The notes under the pieces were generated by a model. It was not told where the DNA came from and did no database searches. It saw only the letters and a program-made list of their open reading frames with translations. Made by a program: the position numbers and the translations under genes. This document shows positions 53,451-61,910 of a DNA stretch of 64,000 nucleotides, piece after piece. The DNA comes from JACVRN01 sp036403815 (GTDB lineage Bacteria > Acidobacteriota > Blastocatellia > Pyrinomonadales > Pyrinomonadaceae): positions 1 to 64,000 of the forward strand of contig DASWQH010000004.1 of the NCBI GenBank assembly GCA_036403815.1, given 5' to 3'. Every line of letters begins with the position of its first letter. Position 1 is the first letter of the stretch.

Positions 53451-54270
53451 TGGTTTTCTCCGTTTATTGGTAAGGATGCCAATTCAAATACAGGGCTGGC
53501 AGTTATTCCGGGAACCTTTCCCTTTTATCTGGGAATGTGGGGAGGTGGATGTTGGGTTAACTCTCGACTTCGCTGAATAAACACTGTACTTGCTAGATTC
53601 CCCACCTTCCCATGTGCCTCAGACCTTTAGCCGATTTAGAAAATCTTGAGGCCATTTGCATTTGGAAAAATCATTTCAACTGCACGTGTGTTAGAGCATG
53701 AACTGATGTCTAATAGTGTGAATTCCTTAAGTAAATTAACTTCTTTTTCCAACTGTAGCACATACAGCAAAATTACTTGATTTAGACTATCTATACTTAT
53801 TAAATCGCTTGCATTCAATCACTTACGCGCCTCATTTTTGGAAAAACACTCATTGGGAAGGCCTGATTTGGGGTGAAGTGAACTGCTCTTTGGAAATCTT
53901 CGACAAGGAATAGAATCTATGTTCCTAGTGTTTGTTAATAGATTCATTGGCATTAAACATCTGTTACATTCATGACCCACATTCTGTTAAAGACATAGAT
54001 GAAAATTTCTTCGTCTATTCATGAATCTAAAAACCCGTAAACGATAGTAATAATTAAAGATATTTAGTTACGCTTTGGAAAAATGGAGGGTTTTATATAT
54101 TTCCGCCTAAATTTCTTTTAGGCGATTGAATTTTTGGAATAGCGATTAGTAACTTCTTCAAAGAATGTGCATATGCAACTCAAAAACTTAACTGCCCGCG
54201 TTTTGGACACGGGCAGTTAATAACAAAAATACTAAATTAGGGACGTAAGGATCTGCGCCTGAAAATTACG
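53451..54270. other. 820-nt AT-rich non-coding region with repeats
   Basis: No gene is supported here. Five copies of a TTTGGAAAAA-like motif occur at 53661, 53837, 53889, 54074 and 54133, at irregular spacing. A short hairpin CGCCTAAA/TTTAGGCG lies at 54104-54124 and a terminator at 54188-54220. The region lies upstream of the large recombinase gene, so it is a natural place for its promoter and possibly its attachment or origin sequence. Confidence 0.5.
54188..54220 (-). terminator. Rho-independent terminator of the 54271 gene
   Basis: TTAACTGCCCG (54188-54198) and CGGGCAGTTAA (54210-54220) form a perfect 11-bp stem with an 11-nt loop. On the minus strand it is followed by GTTTTTGAG. It starts 50 nt beyond the stop of the minus-strand gene ending at 54271, the expected place and direction. 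Confidence 0.75.
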
Positions 54271-55725
54271 CTAGTTAATCGTTGAGAAGAAGTTGCTTAG
54301 GATCAGGTAAGACCAAATATTTTCCTTAGCTTGTAATTTCATCTGGATTGAGCGCGCCTTGATAATTTTAAGACGAAGCTCTGAGCGTAGTATTGAAAAA
54401 CTGGGGAGCCCAAAAGAGGTCAGCCATTTGCCCATCTGGCTGGAATCTACTATTCCGACATCTATGCCTTCGGCTTCTGCCCAGTATGTAGCAACCAATT
54501 TAATAGTCGCCACGCGAGTTTTATTTATATCCCATCGTATATTAAGTCTAACCCTTTGTTTCTTTGGCTTCCATTCGTTGAACTCTATTGCTTCAATCGC
54601 TCTCATGAGTGCACTTATCAGATGATCAGGCGTATGCCATATCGTTCTAGGTCCATGCTCGCCTGAAGGTCTGATTGGCTCTTTAATATGCATCAACCCG
54701 TAGCTATTTTGGAGCGCTTGCTCGAAGACGCAGCGCCGCATTTGTTTGACCATCGAAAACGTCGCACGCTTCAGATGTAAATCAACCTCCTGGTACACGC
54801 TGTCGGCGATAGATTCGCCACTCTCGTAGGACGGCTCGTGTTCAACCGGATGACGGGCTGCCGTATAATGCAAAGCGCGCAAAACCACACTTGCTATCGC
54901 TCCCGTGTCAATAGATATATCTGACTGACCGACGGGTCTCGCACAGAGCTTAGGCCTTAGGTCGGCACTTCTTCTTGAGACGGGATTCGCTTCGATTCTA
55001 ACTGTAGGTCTGGGCCCGGGTGGATGATATGGTTGCTTTGTCTGAGCATCTTCTTTTCGATAATCAGTCTCGGGAGTTCTCTGCCTTACTTTGTCTTCAT
55101 CGGCGAAAGCTCCGGGGAATGACTTGTCAATCCGGTCCATGAGATTTCCGAAGAAGATGTTGGCGAAAACTATTCTGTCTTGTCGTAGAGCTTCGACGAG
55201 TGTTTCATCGAATGAAACTTCATACCCTTCACCAATAAAAAGGTCATTCTGAGAACGTATAGCTCCTTCACTCCCATATCCTGTTATTAACCTGTATACA
55301 CCTTCCATTCCGTATAGATTGGCGTCGTCCGCAGGCACATTTCGTCTGGAGTATGAACATCGGAAGTAGAAGCCGATAGCGTCTTCGACTTCTCTCCGGG
55401 TCGCTGATGAGTCCGGCCATATCAGATCTCGGAGCACTTCAGTGAATGAGAAGTTAAGAACGGGCTCGATCTTTGGCTGACTGAGCAGCAGTTTGAGGAG
55501 TACAGCCAGTACCAGAGGTCTGTAACCCCATTTCTCGGATTGAGGTTGCCTGACCAACAGCTTCTTATTTATCCTCTCCCACGTCTCATACGTGCCATCG
55601 ATAGACAGACATTCGACCGTAGCGCCTTCAGCCTCTCGAATCCCATGTAATATCACTGACGCGAAGCCATCGCCGAAAGTATCATGAGCATATTCCACTA
55701 TGGGATGAACGGGCCTTGTATTCAT
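54271..55725 (-). CDS. Uncharacterised protein next to nuclease-like genes
   Basis: A 484-residue protein from the ATG at 55725, which has AAAGGA 9 nt upstream. A longer reading to 55971 would overlap the divergent gene and is rejected. I recognise no domain. Features are a beta-rich N-terminus (PIVEYAHDTFGDGFASVILH), a helical middle (WGYRPLVLAVLLKLLLSQPK), a Pro-rich linker with a duplicated basic stretch, and a C-terminal helical region with a hydrophobic-basic end. A rho-independent terminator follows. Divergent to the 55897 gene, sharing a 171-nt promoter region, it may belong to one unknown defence system. Confidence 0.6.
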   Translation of the reverse strand: MNTRPVHPIVEYAHDTFGDGFASVILHGIREAEGATVECLSIDGTYETWERINKKLLVRQPQSEKWGYRPLVLAVLLKLLLSQPKIEPVLNFSFTEVLRDLIWPDSSATRREVEDAIGFYFRCSYSRRNVPADDANLYGMEGVYRLITGYGSEGAIRSQNDLFIGEGYEVSFDETLVEALRQDRIVFANIFFGNLMDRIDKSFPGAFADEDKVRQRTPETDYRKEDAQTKQPYHPPGPRPTVRIEANPVSRRSADLRPKLCARPVGQSDISIDTGAIASVVLRALHYTAARHPVEHEPSYESGESIADSVYQEVDLHLKRATFSMVKQMRRCVFEQALQNSYGLMHIKEPIRPSGEHGPRTIWHTPDHLISALMRAIEAIEFNEWKPKKQRVRLNIRWDINKTRVATIKLVATYWAEAEGIDVGIVDSSQMGKWLTSFGLPSFSILRSELRLKIIKARSIQMKLQAKENIWSYLILSNFFSTIN

Positions 55726-55896
55726 CGCTGCGGTTCCTTTCTGAACGGTAAGGTCCCGGCCATGGAATCCCAGGAGACGTGACCGGAGCCAAGGGACATC
55801 AACCTTTACGGGAAACGCCGGGCTGAAAATGCCACTGCCGGCGTCCGGGGTAATATATAATGAAACTATCAGTGCAGGTGCTTGAGAGGACAACAA

Positions 55897-56625
55897 ATGC
55901 CACTCGATTTCAATATACTGACCCCGCGAATTGAACGCTTGATTCACCGTCTCAAAGTGGATTACAGCCACAATCCAGGCATGATCCTCACGGAAGACGA
56001 TCTACAGTGTCATCTACACGGCAGGCTGAGCCGGCTGCGGGCTTTTCGGTACGGCCTTCCAACTCAGGACTCTCGCGTGCTTGGCTTCTCTGTTCACTCC
56101 GAGCTCACCTGGTATGACGAACGACGTAAGCTTCGCATCAAGCCCGACATCACGATCCTTGAACCGGAAGAAATGAGCATCCAGCACGGCTATGTCAGTC
56201 CGATGCTTGAACCCTTCTGCTCTTCGGTCAGCGCCTTCCACATGGCCCGGCCTTTGCCCAGTAAGCAATACGAATTCGGCGGTAACGCGATCACGTTTGA
56301 GTTGAAGTTTGCGCGGAACGGGATTACCGAATATTTTGCCAGACTTATCAAACAGGATTTCAAAAAGATGATGCGGCTCTTCGAAATCCTCGACCGCCGT
56401 GGCGAAGGCGAAAGCATTTTCAGCTACCTGATCATCTTCAATAAACTCCCGCAGCCGATGTCAGACACGCCCCTTGCCCAATTTATGAACGAACACGGGA
56501 GTGGCCCCAGACATAAAATTCTCTATAAGACGTGCAGCCCTTGCCCCTCTCTGGTTCTAACTAATCCACCATTCGCCAAGGGAACCTGGTGTCGTGCACA
56601 TGGAGCTGCTTGGCGGCGCCGATAA
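55897..56625 (+). CDS. Hypothetical protein with PD-(D/E)XK-like motif
   Basis: A 242-residue protein starting at the ATG at 55897 (GAGAGGA upstream, and a TAATATATAAT-like -10 region near 55850). The sequence LRIKPDITILEPEEMSIQHG, then ITFELKFARNGITEYFARLI, gives Asp followed by ExK, consistent with a restriction-endonuclease fold. It is preceded by MILTEDDLQCHLHGRLSRLR. The C-terminal 30 residues are Pro/Arg/Cys-rich and look unlike the rest. The family is not recognised. The nuclease reading rests on motif spacing only. Confidence 0.6.
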   Translation: MPLDFNILTPRIERLIHRLKVDYSHNPGMILTEDDLQCHLHGRLSRLRAFRYGLPTQDSRVLGFSVHSELTWYDERRKLRIKPDITILEPEEMSIQHGYVSPMLEPFCSSVSAFHMARPLPSKQYEFGGNAITFELKFARNGITEYFARLIKQDFKKMMRLFEILDRRGEGESIFSYLIIFNKLPQPMSDTPLAQFMNEHGSGPRHKILYKTCSPCPSLVLTNPPFAKGTWCRAHGAAWRRR

Positions 56626-56655
56626 TGCGTCGTGACCGCGGGCGGCATTTACTTC

Positions 56656-57528
56656 TCATGTCCGGCGGACTAGAACCGATACTTTCTGTCGAACGACTTG
56701 ATTCTTCCGCACTTTGATCTCGACAGGTCCTCCCGGAGTATCACCTTTCGGCCAGTAAATCCTTATCTCCAGATGCTGGCGCGCCGAGGGCGAAATGATT
56801 TTGTCGATCATGGCCTGGTCATTAGTACCTATCTCACTTCTGCCGAGGCGTCTGACGACGTCAACGGTCATAAGCGTCTCACCGAAGACATCCTTTTTTA
56901 GTAATTGTTCCAGTTCGGGCAGGGTCATGCCATTACAAAGCTTCCATGCGACCGGGTTAAGCTCGCTTCTTTCGCCATCAAGGTAGGAATAAAGCACCAG
57001 CGACGCAAAATCCAAATGGGCCGGCAAGACATCTCTTTGGTTACTTAAATCGCCCCACCTCCCACTCTTGCGTCTGATTTTTGCCTGGCAAAGTAGGCCG
57101 GAAGATGCGCCCTTCTTAATTACCAGAGAATCACTATTGGTTTTGATCTCAGGGTGGACTATGACTAGGCCGAAATCGCCCCCAGTCTTACCCTCCTGAG
57201 ATCTATTATGGAGAACAATGTCGGCAACCAAGCCTGCCGCATGCCGGGATAATTGTCTTTCTATTTCCCGATCGATGGTTCGTTCGCTATACCGCTGATG
57301 TCGGAGAGCTACCTTCAGATCTTTAAGGAAAGCCTTTTCAATCAGTTTGTTTTGAGTGGCCTCGCTTAGCTTGTGTTTGATGTGGCTGTAGAATGCGAAC
57401 GTGATGAACTCCTCGTTGGCATCATTGTAGTAAAGCTTAATTTGCTCGCGGAGTTCATTTTCTGCCCCTGATATGGCGCCACAAACAGCGTTCAGAGTTT
57501 CGTCGATGTTGAGGAGCCTACCGTTCAT
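56656..57528 (-). CDS. Hypothetical protein with PD-(D/E)XK-like signature
   Basis: A 290-residue protein. The stretch GKTGGDFGLVIVHPE, then SSGLLCQAKIRRKSGRWGDL, has the D ... (E/Q)xK pattern of restriction-endonuclease-like proteins, in the 'GaDFgl ... qaK' form. It is convergent with the 55897 gene (30 nt between stops). The N-terminus is helical (LSEATQNKLIEKAFLKDLKV). Its place beside a second PD-(D/E)XK-like gene and an unknown protein suggests a small defence cluster. A catalytic Gln in place of Glu occurs in some active enzymes. Confidence 0.6.
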   Translation of the reverse strand: MNGRLLNIDETLNAVCGAISGAENELREQIKLYYNDANEEFITFAFYSHIKHKLSEATQNKLIEKAFLKDLKVALRHQRYSERTIDREIERQLSRHAAGLVADIVLHNRSQEGKTGGDFGLVIVHPEIKTNSDSLVIKKGASSGLLCQAKIRRKSGRWGDLSNQRDVLPAHLDFASLVLYSYLDGERSELNPVAWKLCNGMTLPELEQLLKKDVFGETLMTVDVVRRLGRSEIGTNDQAMIDKIISPSARQHLEIRIYWPKGDTPGGPVEIKVRKNQVVRQKVSVLVRRT

Positions 57529-57646
57529 GAGAAGAATCCAGCTATATTGCGCGTATCCTTAGGGATTTGCACAGATATTCAGGTGGAATGAATAAATGTG
57601 CAAAGCCAAACAGAGATTAATTTTATAAGGATATTAGAGTCTTAGC

Positions 57647-58099
57647 TTATGAGGTAGACAAGACTCCATCAGGGGACATGCTAGTAACACTTGCGTAACG
57701 GGTAAAGTCGGCACCGTTGAGTGTGAGTATATGGGTGACGCTATGGATGTTCATCATGCTCACGATCCGGGCATCATGGACCTGAACTCCGGCGACAGAA
57801 TTGACTACAACCAAGCGGCGCCACTCAGGGTAAACCGCCGGCGTCTCCTCCAAGATCGTAAAGATACGTTCAATCAGCCGGACTCGTCGGTCAGCCTCCG
57901 CAAGCGTTAAACCGAACCCACCCCGTGCCGTCACCGGCCTGGTGCAGACATTCCAGAATTCAACTATATTCTGGGGAGCGCAACAGAGCTCGTCTCCGCG
58001 CGCCATGAGAATGCGGACTGCCTGTCGGATTGTGCTGTAATCGGGATCGTTGCGCTGAAGAAGCCTGAGCAGGACGTTAGTGTCTACGAGGTAGCGCAT
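57647..58099 (-). CDS. vapC: PIN-domain toxin (VapC-like)
   Basis: A 150-residue PIN-domain protein. The first acidic residue is in MRYLVDTNVLLRLLQRNDPD; further ones are in the ELCCAPQNIVEFWNVCTRPV region and in VQVHDARIVSMMNIH and ILTLNGADFTRY. PIN toxins are Mg-dependent ribonucleases that cut tRNA or rRNA. Its ATG overlaps the stop of the antitoxin gene (TGATG), so the pair is translationally coupled. The pair would stabilise a plasmid or island. Family call is firm. Confidence 0.9.
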   Translation of the reverse strand: MRYLVDTNVLLRLLQRNDPDYSTIRQAVRILMARGDELCCAPQNIVEFWNVCTRPVTARGGFGLTLAEADRRVRLIERIFTILEETPAVYPEWRRLVVVNSVAGVQVHDARIVSMMNIHSVTHILTLNGADFTRYASVTSMSPDGVLSTS

Positions 58100-58353
58100 C
58101 AGTTATGGTCCTGATAAATGCTCTCGCGCGTGTAGGCTTCGGGCTGAAGCACCGGCCGGTCGTCTGACCCTTCGGCCAGAGAGTCCAGGACCTGGTCAAT
58201 CTCTTCCGAGCCGATGTGAGAGGTTTTATGCGGCTGAGAGACCTGCTGCTCTATAAGCTCTTCTACATAGGATTCCACGGATACGCCCTTGGCCGCAGCC
58301 TCTTGTTCTAGCAGCTCTTCAACTTCTGGTTTTAACTCAATGCTAATAGACAT
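58099..58353 (-). CDS. Antitoxin of the PIN-domain toxin
   Basis: An 84-residue protein starting at the ATG at 58353, with GGAG 10 nt upstream (a GTG at 58368 is rejected). SISIELKPEVEELLEQEAAA followed by KGVSVESYVEELIEQQV is a ribbon-helix-helix/CopG-like N-terminus and oligomerisation region. The acidic C-terminus (EEIDQVLDSLAEGSDDRPVL) would bind and block the toxin. It overlaps the toxin start and is its partner by position and size. Confidence 0.75.
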   Translation of the reverse strand: MSISIELKPEVEELLEQEAAAKGVSVESYVEELIEQQVSQPHKTSHIGSEEIDQVLDSLAEGSDDRPVLQPEAYTRESIYQDHN

Positions 58354-58609
58354 AGCTTTAGTCTCCACAAATAGCCTAGCATAATTTACTGCTTGGGGGA
58401 TACGCTCAGGAAGCGCACCTGGCCGCTCACCTCATCCCAGCACCCATCCGATACTTTCGACCACCTCAGCATCTTGTCGTAGCGCCTCAATCTTTGGTAA
58501 CGTCCGGTTTGTAATATGACCCATCAGTGACGTCGAAGTGCCGAAACCTATGAGTTCACAGTGCAGTGACTTAACGCATTGTTGCGCTCGTATTCATCCA
58601 CGTCGTTAA

Positions 58610-59515
58610 ATGTCTATCCCTGAGACAACATCTGCCGAAGCCTTCTGGCGCTACGCTGGAGGAAAGTGTCTGTTCGAGAGCCGGGGCGAGGCGTGGCGGG
58701 ACATCAAAGCCTGGCTCACAGCTCTGCCGCTGGCCGTTGACACGCTGCACCTCCCAGCGGTCAGCGAGCCGTTCCTCGCCTGGGTCACCTCTGGTGAGGT
58801 CGACTTCCAGGAGCGGGAGGAAGGCCACCCCTGGATCACTAACCGGATCAAGAAGGGCTCTTTCTTCCTCACCACGGGAGGGGCACCCTACGACGTCCGC
58901 TGGAAGGCTGTGAGCGAGGAGCCGTACGAGACCATGCTGGTTTTCATCGAGCTGCCGGTCATCGAGCGTGCCCTGGAGGATGTCTTCGGGGGGGATGCGC
59001 CCCACGCCCGGCTACAAGACGCTTCGGCGTTCAACGATGAAAGCTTGAATTCGCTATTGGGACTGTTGCGCCAGGAACTGATGCGCCGGGAGGCGAGCCC
59101 CGGCTTTGTTGAGGCCCTGGCACGGGCGATCAGTATCCACCTCGCACGGAGCTACGGGGTGACAGACGAGGAGCCGCACGGTAGTAGCCCTTCGCTGCCC
59201 GGCCACAAGCTCAGGCAGATCACGGACTGGATGAGTGAACATATAGCCGAGGAGTTCACCCTTGAACGGCTGGCCACACAAGCAGGCCTGAGCAAGTTTC
59301 ACTTCCAGCGACTGTTCAAGGCCGCCACCGGCGTCACGCCCTCGCTTTACCACATCAACCTGCGGATGGAGGAAGCCCGGAGGCTCCTGCGCGAGACACG
59401 GATGAGCGTGGTGGACGTGGCCCTCGAAGTAGGTTACGCCAACCCCAGCCACTTCGCGCGCCTCTTCCGCCGAGAGACAGGCCTCTCACCGAGCGACTAC
59501 CGCAGGCAGCGTTAA
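58610..59515 (+). CDS. AraC-family transcriptional regulator
   Basis: A 301-residue regulator. The N-terminal cupin-like region (residues about 1-160) binds an effector or dimerises. The C-terminal AraC double-HTH domain starts at about 205: FTLERLATQAGLSKFHFQRL, then a second HTH MSVVDVALEVGYANPSHFAR and the end FRRETGLSPSDYRR, all canonical. It precedes the SDR/ADH/ADH/MFS group on the same strand, so it probably controls part of it in response to an alcohol, aldehyde or drug. Which genes and inducer are unknown. Confidence 0.92.
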   Translation: MSIPETTSAEAFWRYAGGKCLFESRGEAWRDIKAWLTALPLAVDTLHLPAVSEPFLAWVTSGEVDFQEREEGHPWITNRIKKGSFFLTTGGAPYDVRWKAVSEEPYETMLVFIELPVIERALEDVFGGDAPHARLQDASAFNDESLNSLLGLLRQELMRREASPGFVEALARAISIHLARSYGVTDEEPHGSSPSLPGHKLRQITDWMSEHIAEEFTLERLATQAGLSKFHFQRLFKAATGVTPSLYHINLRMEEARRLLRETRMSVVDVALEVGYANPSHFARLFRRETGLSPSDYRRQR

Positions 59516-59752
59516 GCGCTGCGCCCCGCCGCAGACTTCCAGACACAATAATCACACCCTATCAGTAGGAAACTTCCACCCTCTTCAGTACCCAACGGTA
59601 CGCACTTTTGCGCCGATTTTCACGACATTTGTGCTCATGTGTCTCTGACCTGGGTTTGGAGCAAGATCGGTACAGGCGGCGCAAGGGAGCGCGCGACAGC
59701 CAATCTCAAGCCAAGTAAGATCACACCAACCTTAAAGGAAGCGGAGGCAGGA

Positions 59753-60526
59753 ATGGATACCAACAGCACAAATAAATTTTCCGGGAAAGTCGCGTTCGTC
59801 ACCGGAGCGGGAAATGGCATCGGGCGGGCTGCGGCGCTGGCGTTCGCACGCGAAGGCGCGAGCGTGACGGTGGCAGACATTTCGGAACAGGGCGGACGGG
59901 AAACGGTGCGCCTGATTGAGGAACAGGGCGGGCGGGCAATCGCCGTCAAGTGCGATGTGACGCGAAGCGAAGACGTGAAGGCGGCTTTGGACAAGACCAT
60001 CGAAGCATTCGGGCGTCTGGACTTTGCCTTCAACAACGCCGGTGTCGAGCAGCGGAACGCGGCGATAGCGGAATTCGAAGAGGAGGAGTGGGATCGCATC
60101 GCGAACACTAACCTGCGCGGCGTCTTCCTTTGTATGAAGTACGAAATCCCTCTGATGCTCAAACAAGGCGGCGGCCGGATCGTGAACACTTCGTCGGGCG
60201 CCGGGGTCATAGGGATCAAAGGGGGAGGGGCATACGCCGCCTCAAAGCACGGCGTGATCGGGCTGACTAAATCGGCGGCTCTCGACTACGCCTCGCAGAA
60301 CATCCGCGTCAACGCCGTCGCTCCGGGATACATAGCAACCCCGATGATGGATCGCTTCACCGGCGGCACTGCCGAAGGATGGGAGAAGATCACCTCAGAG
60401 GAGCCTATCGGAAGAGTCGGTAAACCGGAAGAGATCGCCGATGCGGTCATCTGGTTGTGTTCGGATGCGTCTTCGTTCGTCGTCGGACACGCCTTGGTGG
60501 TTGATGGCGGGCAAACGGTGGCGTAA
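59753..60526 (+). CDS. Short-chain dehydrogenase/reductase
   Basis: A 257-residue classical SDR from the ATG at 59753 (GGAGG 7 nt upstream). The cofactor-binding motif is VTGAGNGIGRAAALAF. NNAG and the active-site Ser ... YxxxK (SSGAGVIGIKGGGAYAASKH) follow, then the family C-terminus. These enzymes oxidise or reduce alcohols, sugars or ketones with NAD(P). The 3' end is 26 nt before the Tat-tagged alcohol dehydrogenase gene, suggesting one operon. Substrate not predictable. Confidence 0.92.
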   Translation: MDTNSTNKFSGKVAFVTGAGNGIGRAAALAFAREGASVTVADISEQGGRETVRLIEEQGGRAIAVKCDVTRSEDVKAALDKTIEAFGRLDFAFNNAGVEQRNAAIAEFEEEEWDRIANTNLRGVFLCMKYEIPLMLKQGGGRIVNTSSGAGVIGIKGGGAYAASKHGVIGLTKSAALDYASQNIRVNAVAPGYIATPMMDRFTGGTAEGWEKITSEEPIGRVGKPEEIADAVIWLCSDASSFVVGHALVVDGGQTVA

Positions 60527-60551
60527 TTGCTGAACCGAAAGGAAGACAACA

Positions 60552-61772
60552 ATGAACAGCACAAATTATAGAAATCAATCAGAAGAACCTGGAACTGTAA
60601 GTCACTCTCGCCGCGATTTTATAGTTTCAGCCGCCGCCGGAGCAGCGGCCGTCGGCGCCGTCAATCTACTGAATTTACAAACTGCGAATGCGGCTAATAC
60701 GAGAGGCGCTCTTGCCATCGGAGACGGCCCATACCCCGCGGAAGGCATGGCGGCATATTCTCCGACCGGACCGCATAAGCTCATGAGGTTTCAACGTCGC
60801 GCTCTCGGCCCGAAAGACGTTGCCATCAAGATTCACTACTGCGGGGTCTGTCACTCCGACATCCACACGATTCGCGGAGATTGGGGCAAGATCCAATACC
60901 CGCAGATTGTCGGTCACGAGTTAGCCGGCGAGGTGGTCGCCGTCGGGTCAAGCGTCAGCAAATTCAATGTCGGCGCCCGCGTCGGCGTCGGCACGATGGT
61001 GAATTCCTGCCGCGTTTGCACTGAGTGCCAGGCGGGACACGAGAACTATTGCCTGAACGGAAACACCCAGACATACGGCTCGAAAGACAGAGACGGCACG
61101 ATCACCCAGGGCGGGTATTCAACCTTCGTCGTCGTGGATGAAGACTTCGTGCTCAACATTCCCGCCGCGATTGACCTCGCGGAAGCAGGGCCGCTTCTAT
61201 GCGCAGGCATCACGGTTTACTCCCCGCTTCGCAGGTGGGGAGTCTCCCCCGGTAAAAGGGTCGCCATTGTGGGAATGGGCGGTCTAGGGCATCTAGCGGT
61301 TAAGCTTGCCACGGCGCTCGGCGCCGAGGTCACCGTCTTCACAACGTCACCGGATAAGATCGAAGACGCTAAACGCTTCGGTGCTAAGGATGTCGTTATA
61401 AACAGAGGCGGAGCTGACTTCTCGAAGTTCAACCATGCATTCGATTTTGCATTGGACACGGTTCCTTACAAGCACGACCTCAACCGGTTCATCCCGCTTC
61501 TGAAACGTGATGCGACTTACTGCCGGGTCGGCGTCGGGAAAGTCGTTGATTCTAATGAGATCGGCCAGATGAATCTGGTGCTGTACAGAAACGCGCTCGC
61601 CGGGTCGAACACCGGGGGCATCCGTGAAACTCAGGAGTTCGTTGATTTCTGCGCTCTCAATAAGATTAAGCCCGAGATCACAAAAATCTCGATGAACGGG
61701 ATTGATGATGCCTGGACAAAAGTTTTTGAGAAGAAAGCGCGCTACCGCTATGTGATTGAGGTAAAGGCGTAA
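60552..61772 (+). CDS. Zinc-dependent NAD(P) alcohol dehydrogenase with a Tat signal
   Basis: A 406-residue medium-chain dehydrogenase. The N-terminus has a twin-arginine signal (HSRRDFIVSAAAGAAAVGAVN ending near NAANTRGAL). The enzyme body has GVCHSDIHTIRGDWG and GHELAGEVVAVG (zinc ligands Cys, His), CRVCTECQAGHENYC as the structural-zinc cluster, and VGMGGLGHLAVKLA as the NAD(P)-binding turn. The domain order resembles YahK/cinnamyl alcohol dehydrogenase-like proteins, which are normally cytosolic. The Tat signal is therefore unusual: the protein may be exported, possibly as a folded enzyme. The RBS is AAAGGAAG. Confidence 0.88.
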   Translation: MNSTNYRNQSEEPGTVSHSRRDFIVSAAAGAAAVGAVNLLNLQTANAANTRGALAIGDGPYPAEGMAAYSPTGPHKLMRFQRRALGPKDVAIKIHYCGVCHSDIHTIRGDWGKIQYPQIVGHELAGEVVAVGSSVSKFNVGARVGVGTMVNSCRVCTECQAGHENYCLNGNTQTYGSKDRDGTITQGGYSTFVVVDEDFVLNIPAAIDLAEAGPLLCAGITVYSPLRRWGVSPGKRVAIVGMGGLGHLAVKLATALGAEVTVFTTSPDKIEDAKRFGAKDVVINRGGADFSKFNHAFDFALDTVPYKHDLNRFIPLLKRDATYCRVGVGKVVDSNEIGQMNLVLYRNALAGSNTGGIRETQEFVDFCALNKIKPEITKISMNGIDDAWTKVFEKKARYRYVIEVKA

Positions 61773-61910
61773 GAAAACAATATGAAAGAGATCGTCGCGC
61801 TAACTCTGTTTCTTGCATAAGCGGTTGGATGGCTCTGAGCGACCACCTTAAGTCAAAGCGACGGACGGAACATTTGTTGATCTCTTGATGCATACGAGAG
61901 GAAGAAAATA

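Noticed and set aside
53636..53818. 60-codon minus-strand frame in the AT-rich gap
   Set aside because: No ribosome-binding site, no recognisable domain, and AT-rich DNA easily yields such frames.
55726..55971. N-terminal extension of the 54271 gene
   Set aside because: It would overlap the start and ribosome site of the divergent gene at 55897, while the ATG at 55725 has AAAGGA at proper distance.
61782..61820. 12-codon frame MKEIVALTLFLA before the dehydrogenase
   Set aside because: Looks like a truncated signal peptide but is too short to call a gene or leader peptide.
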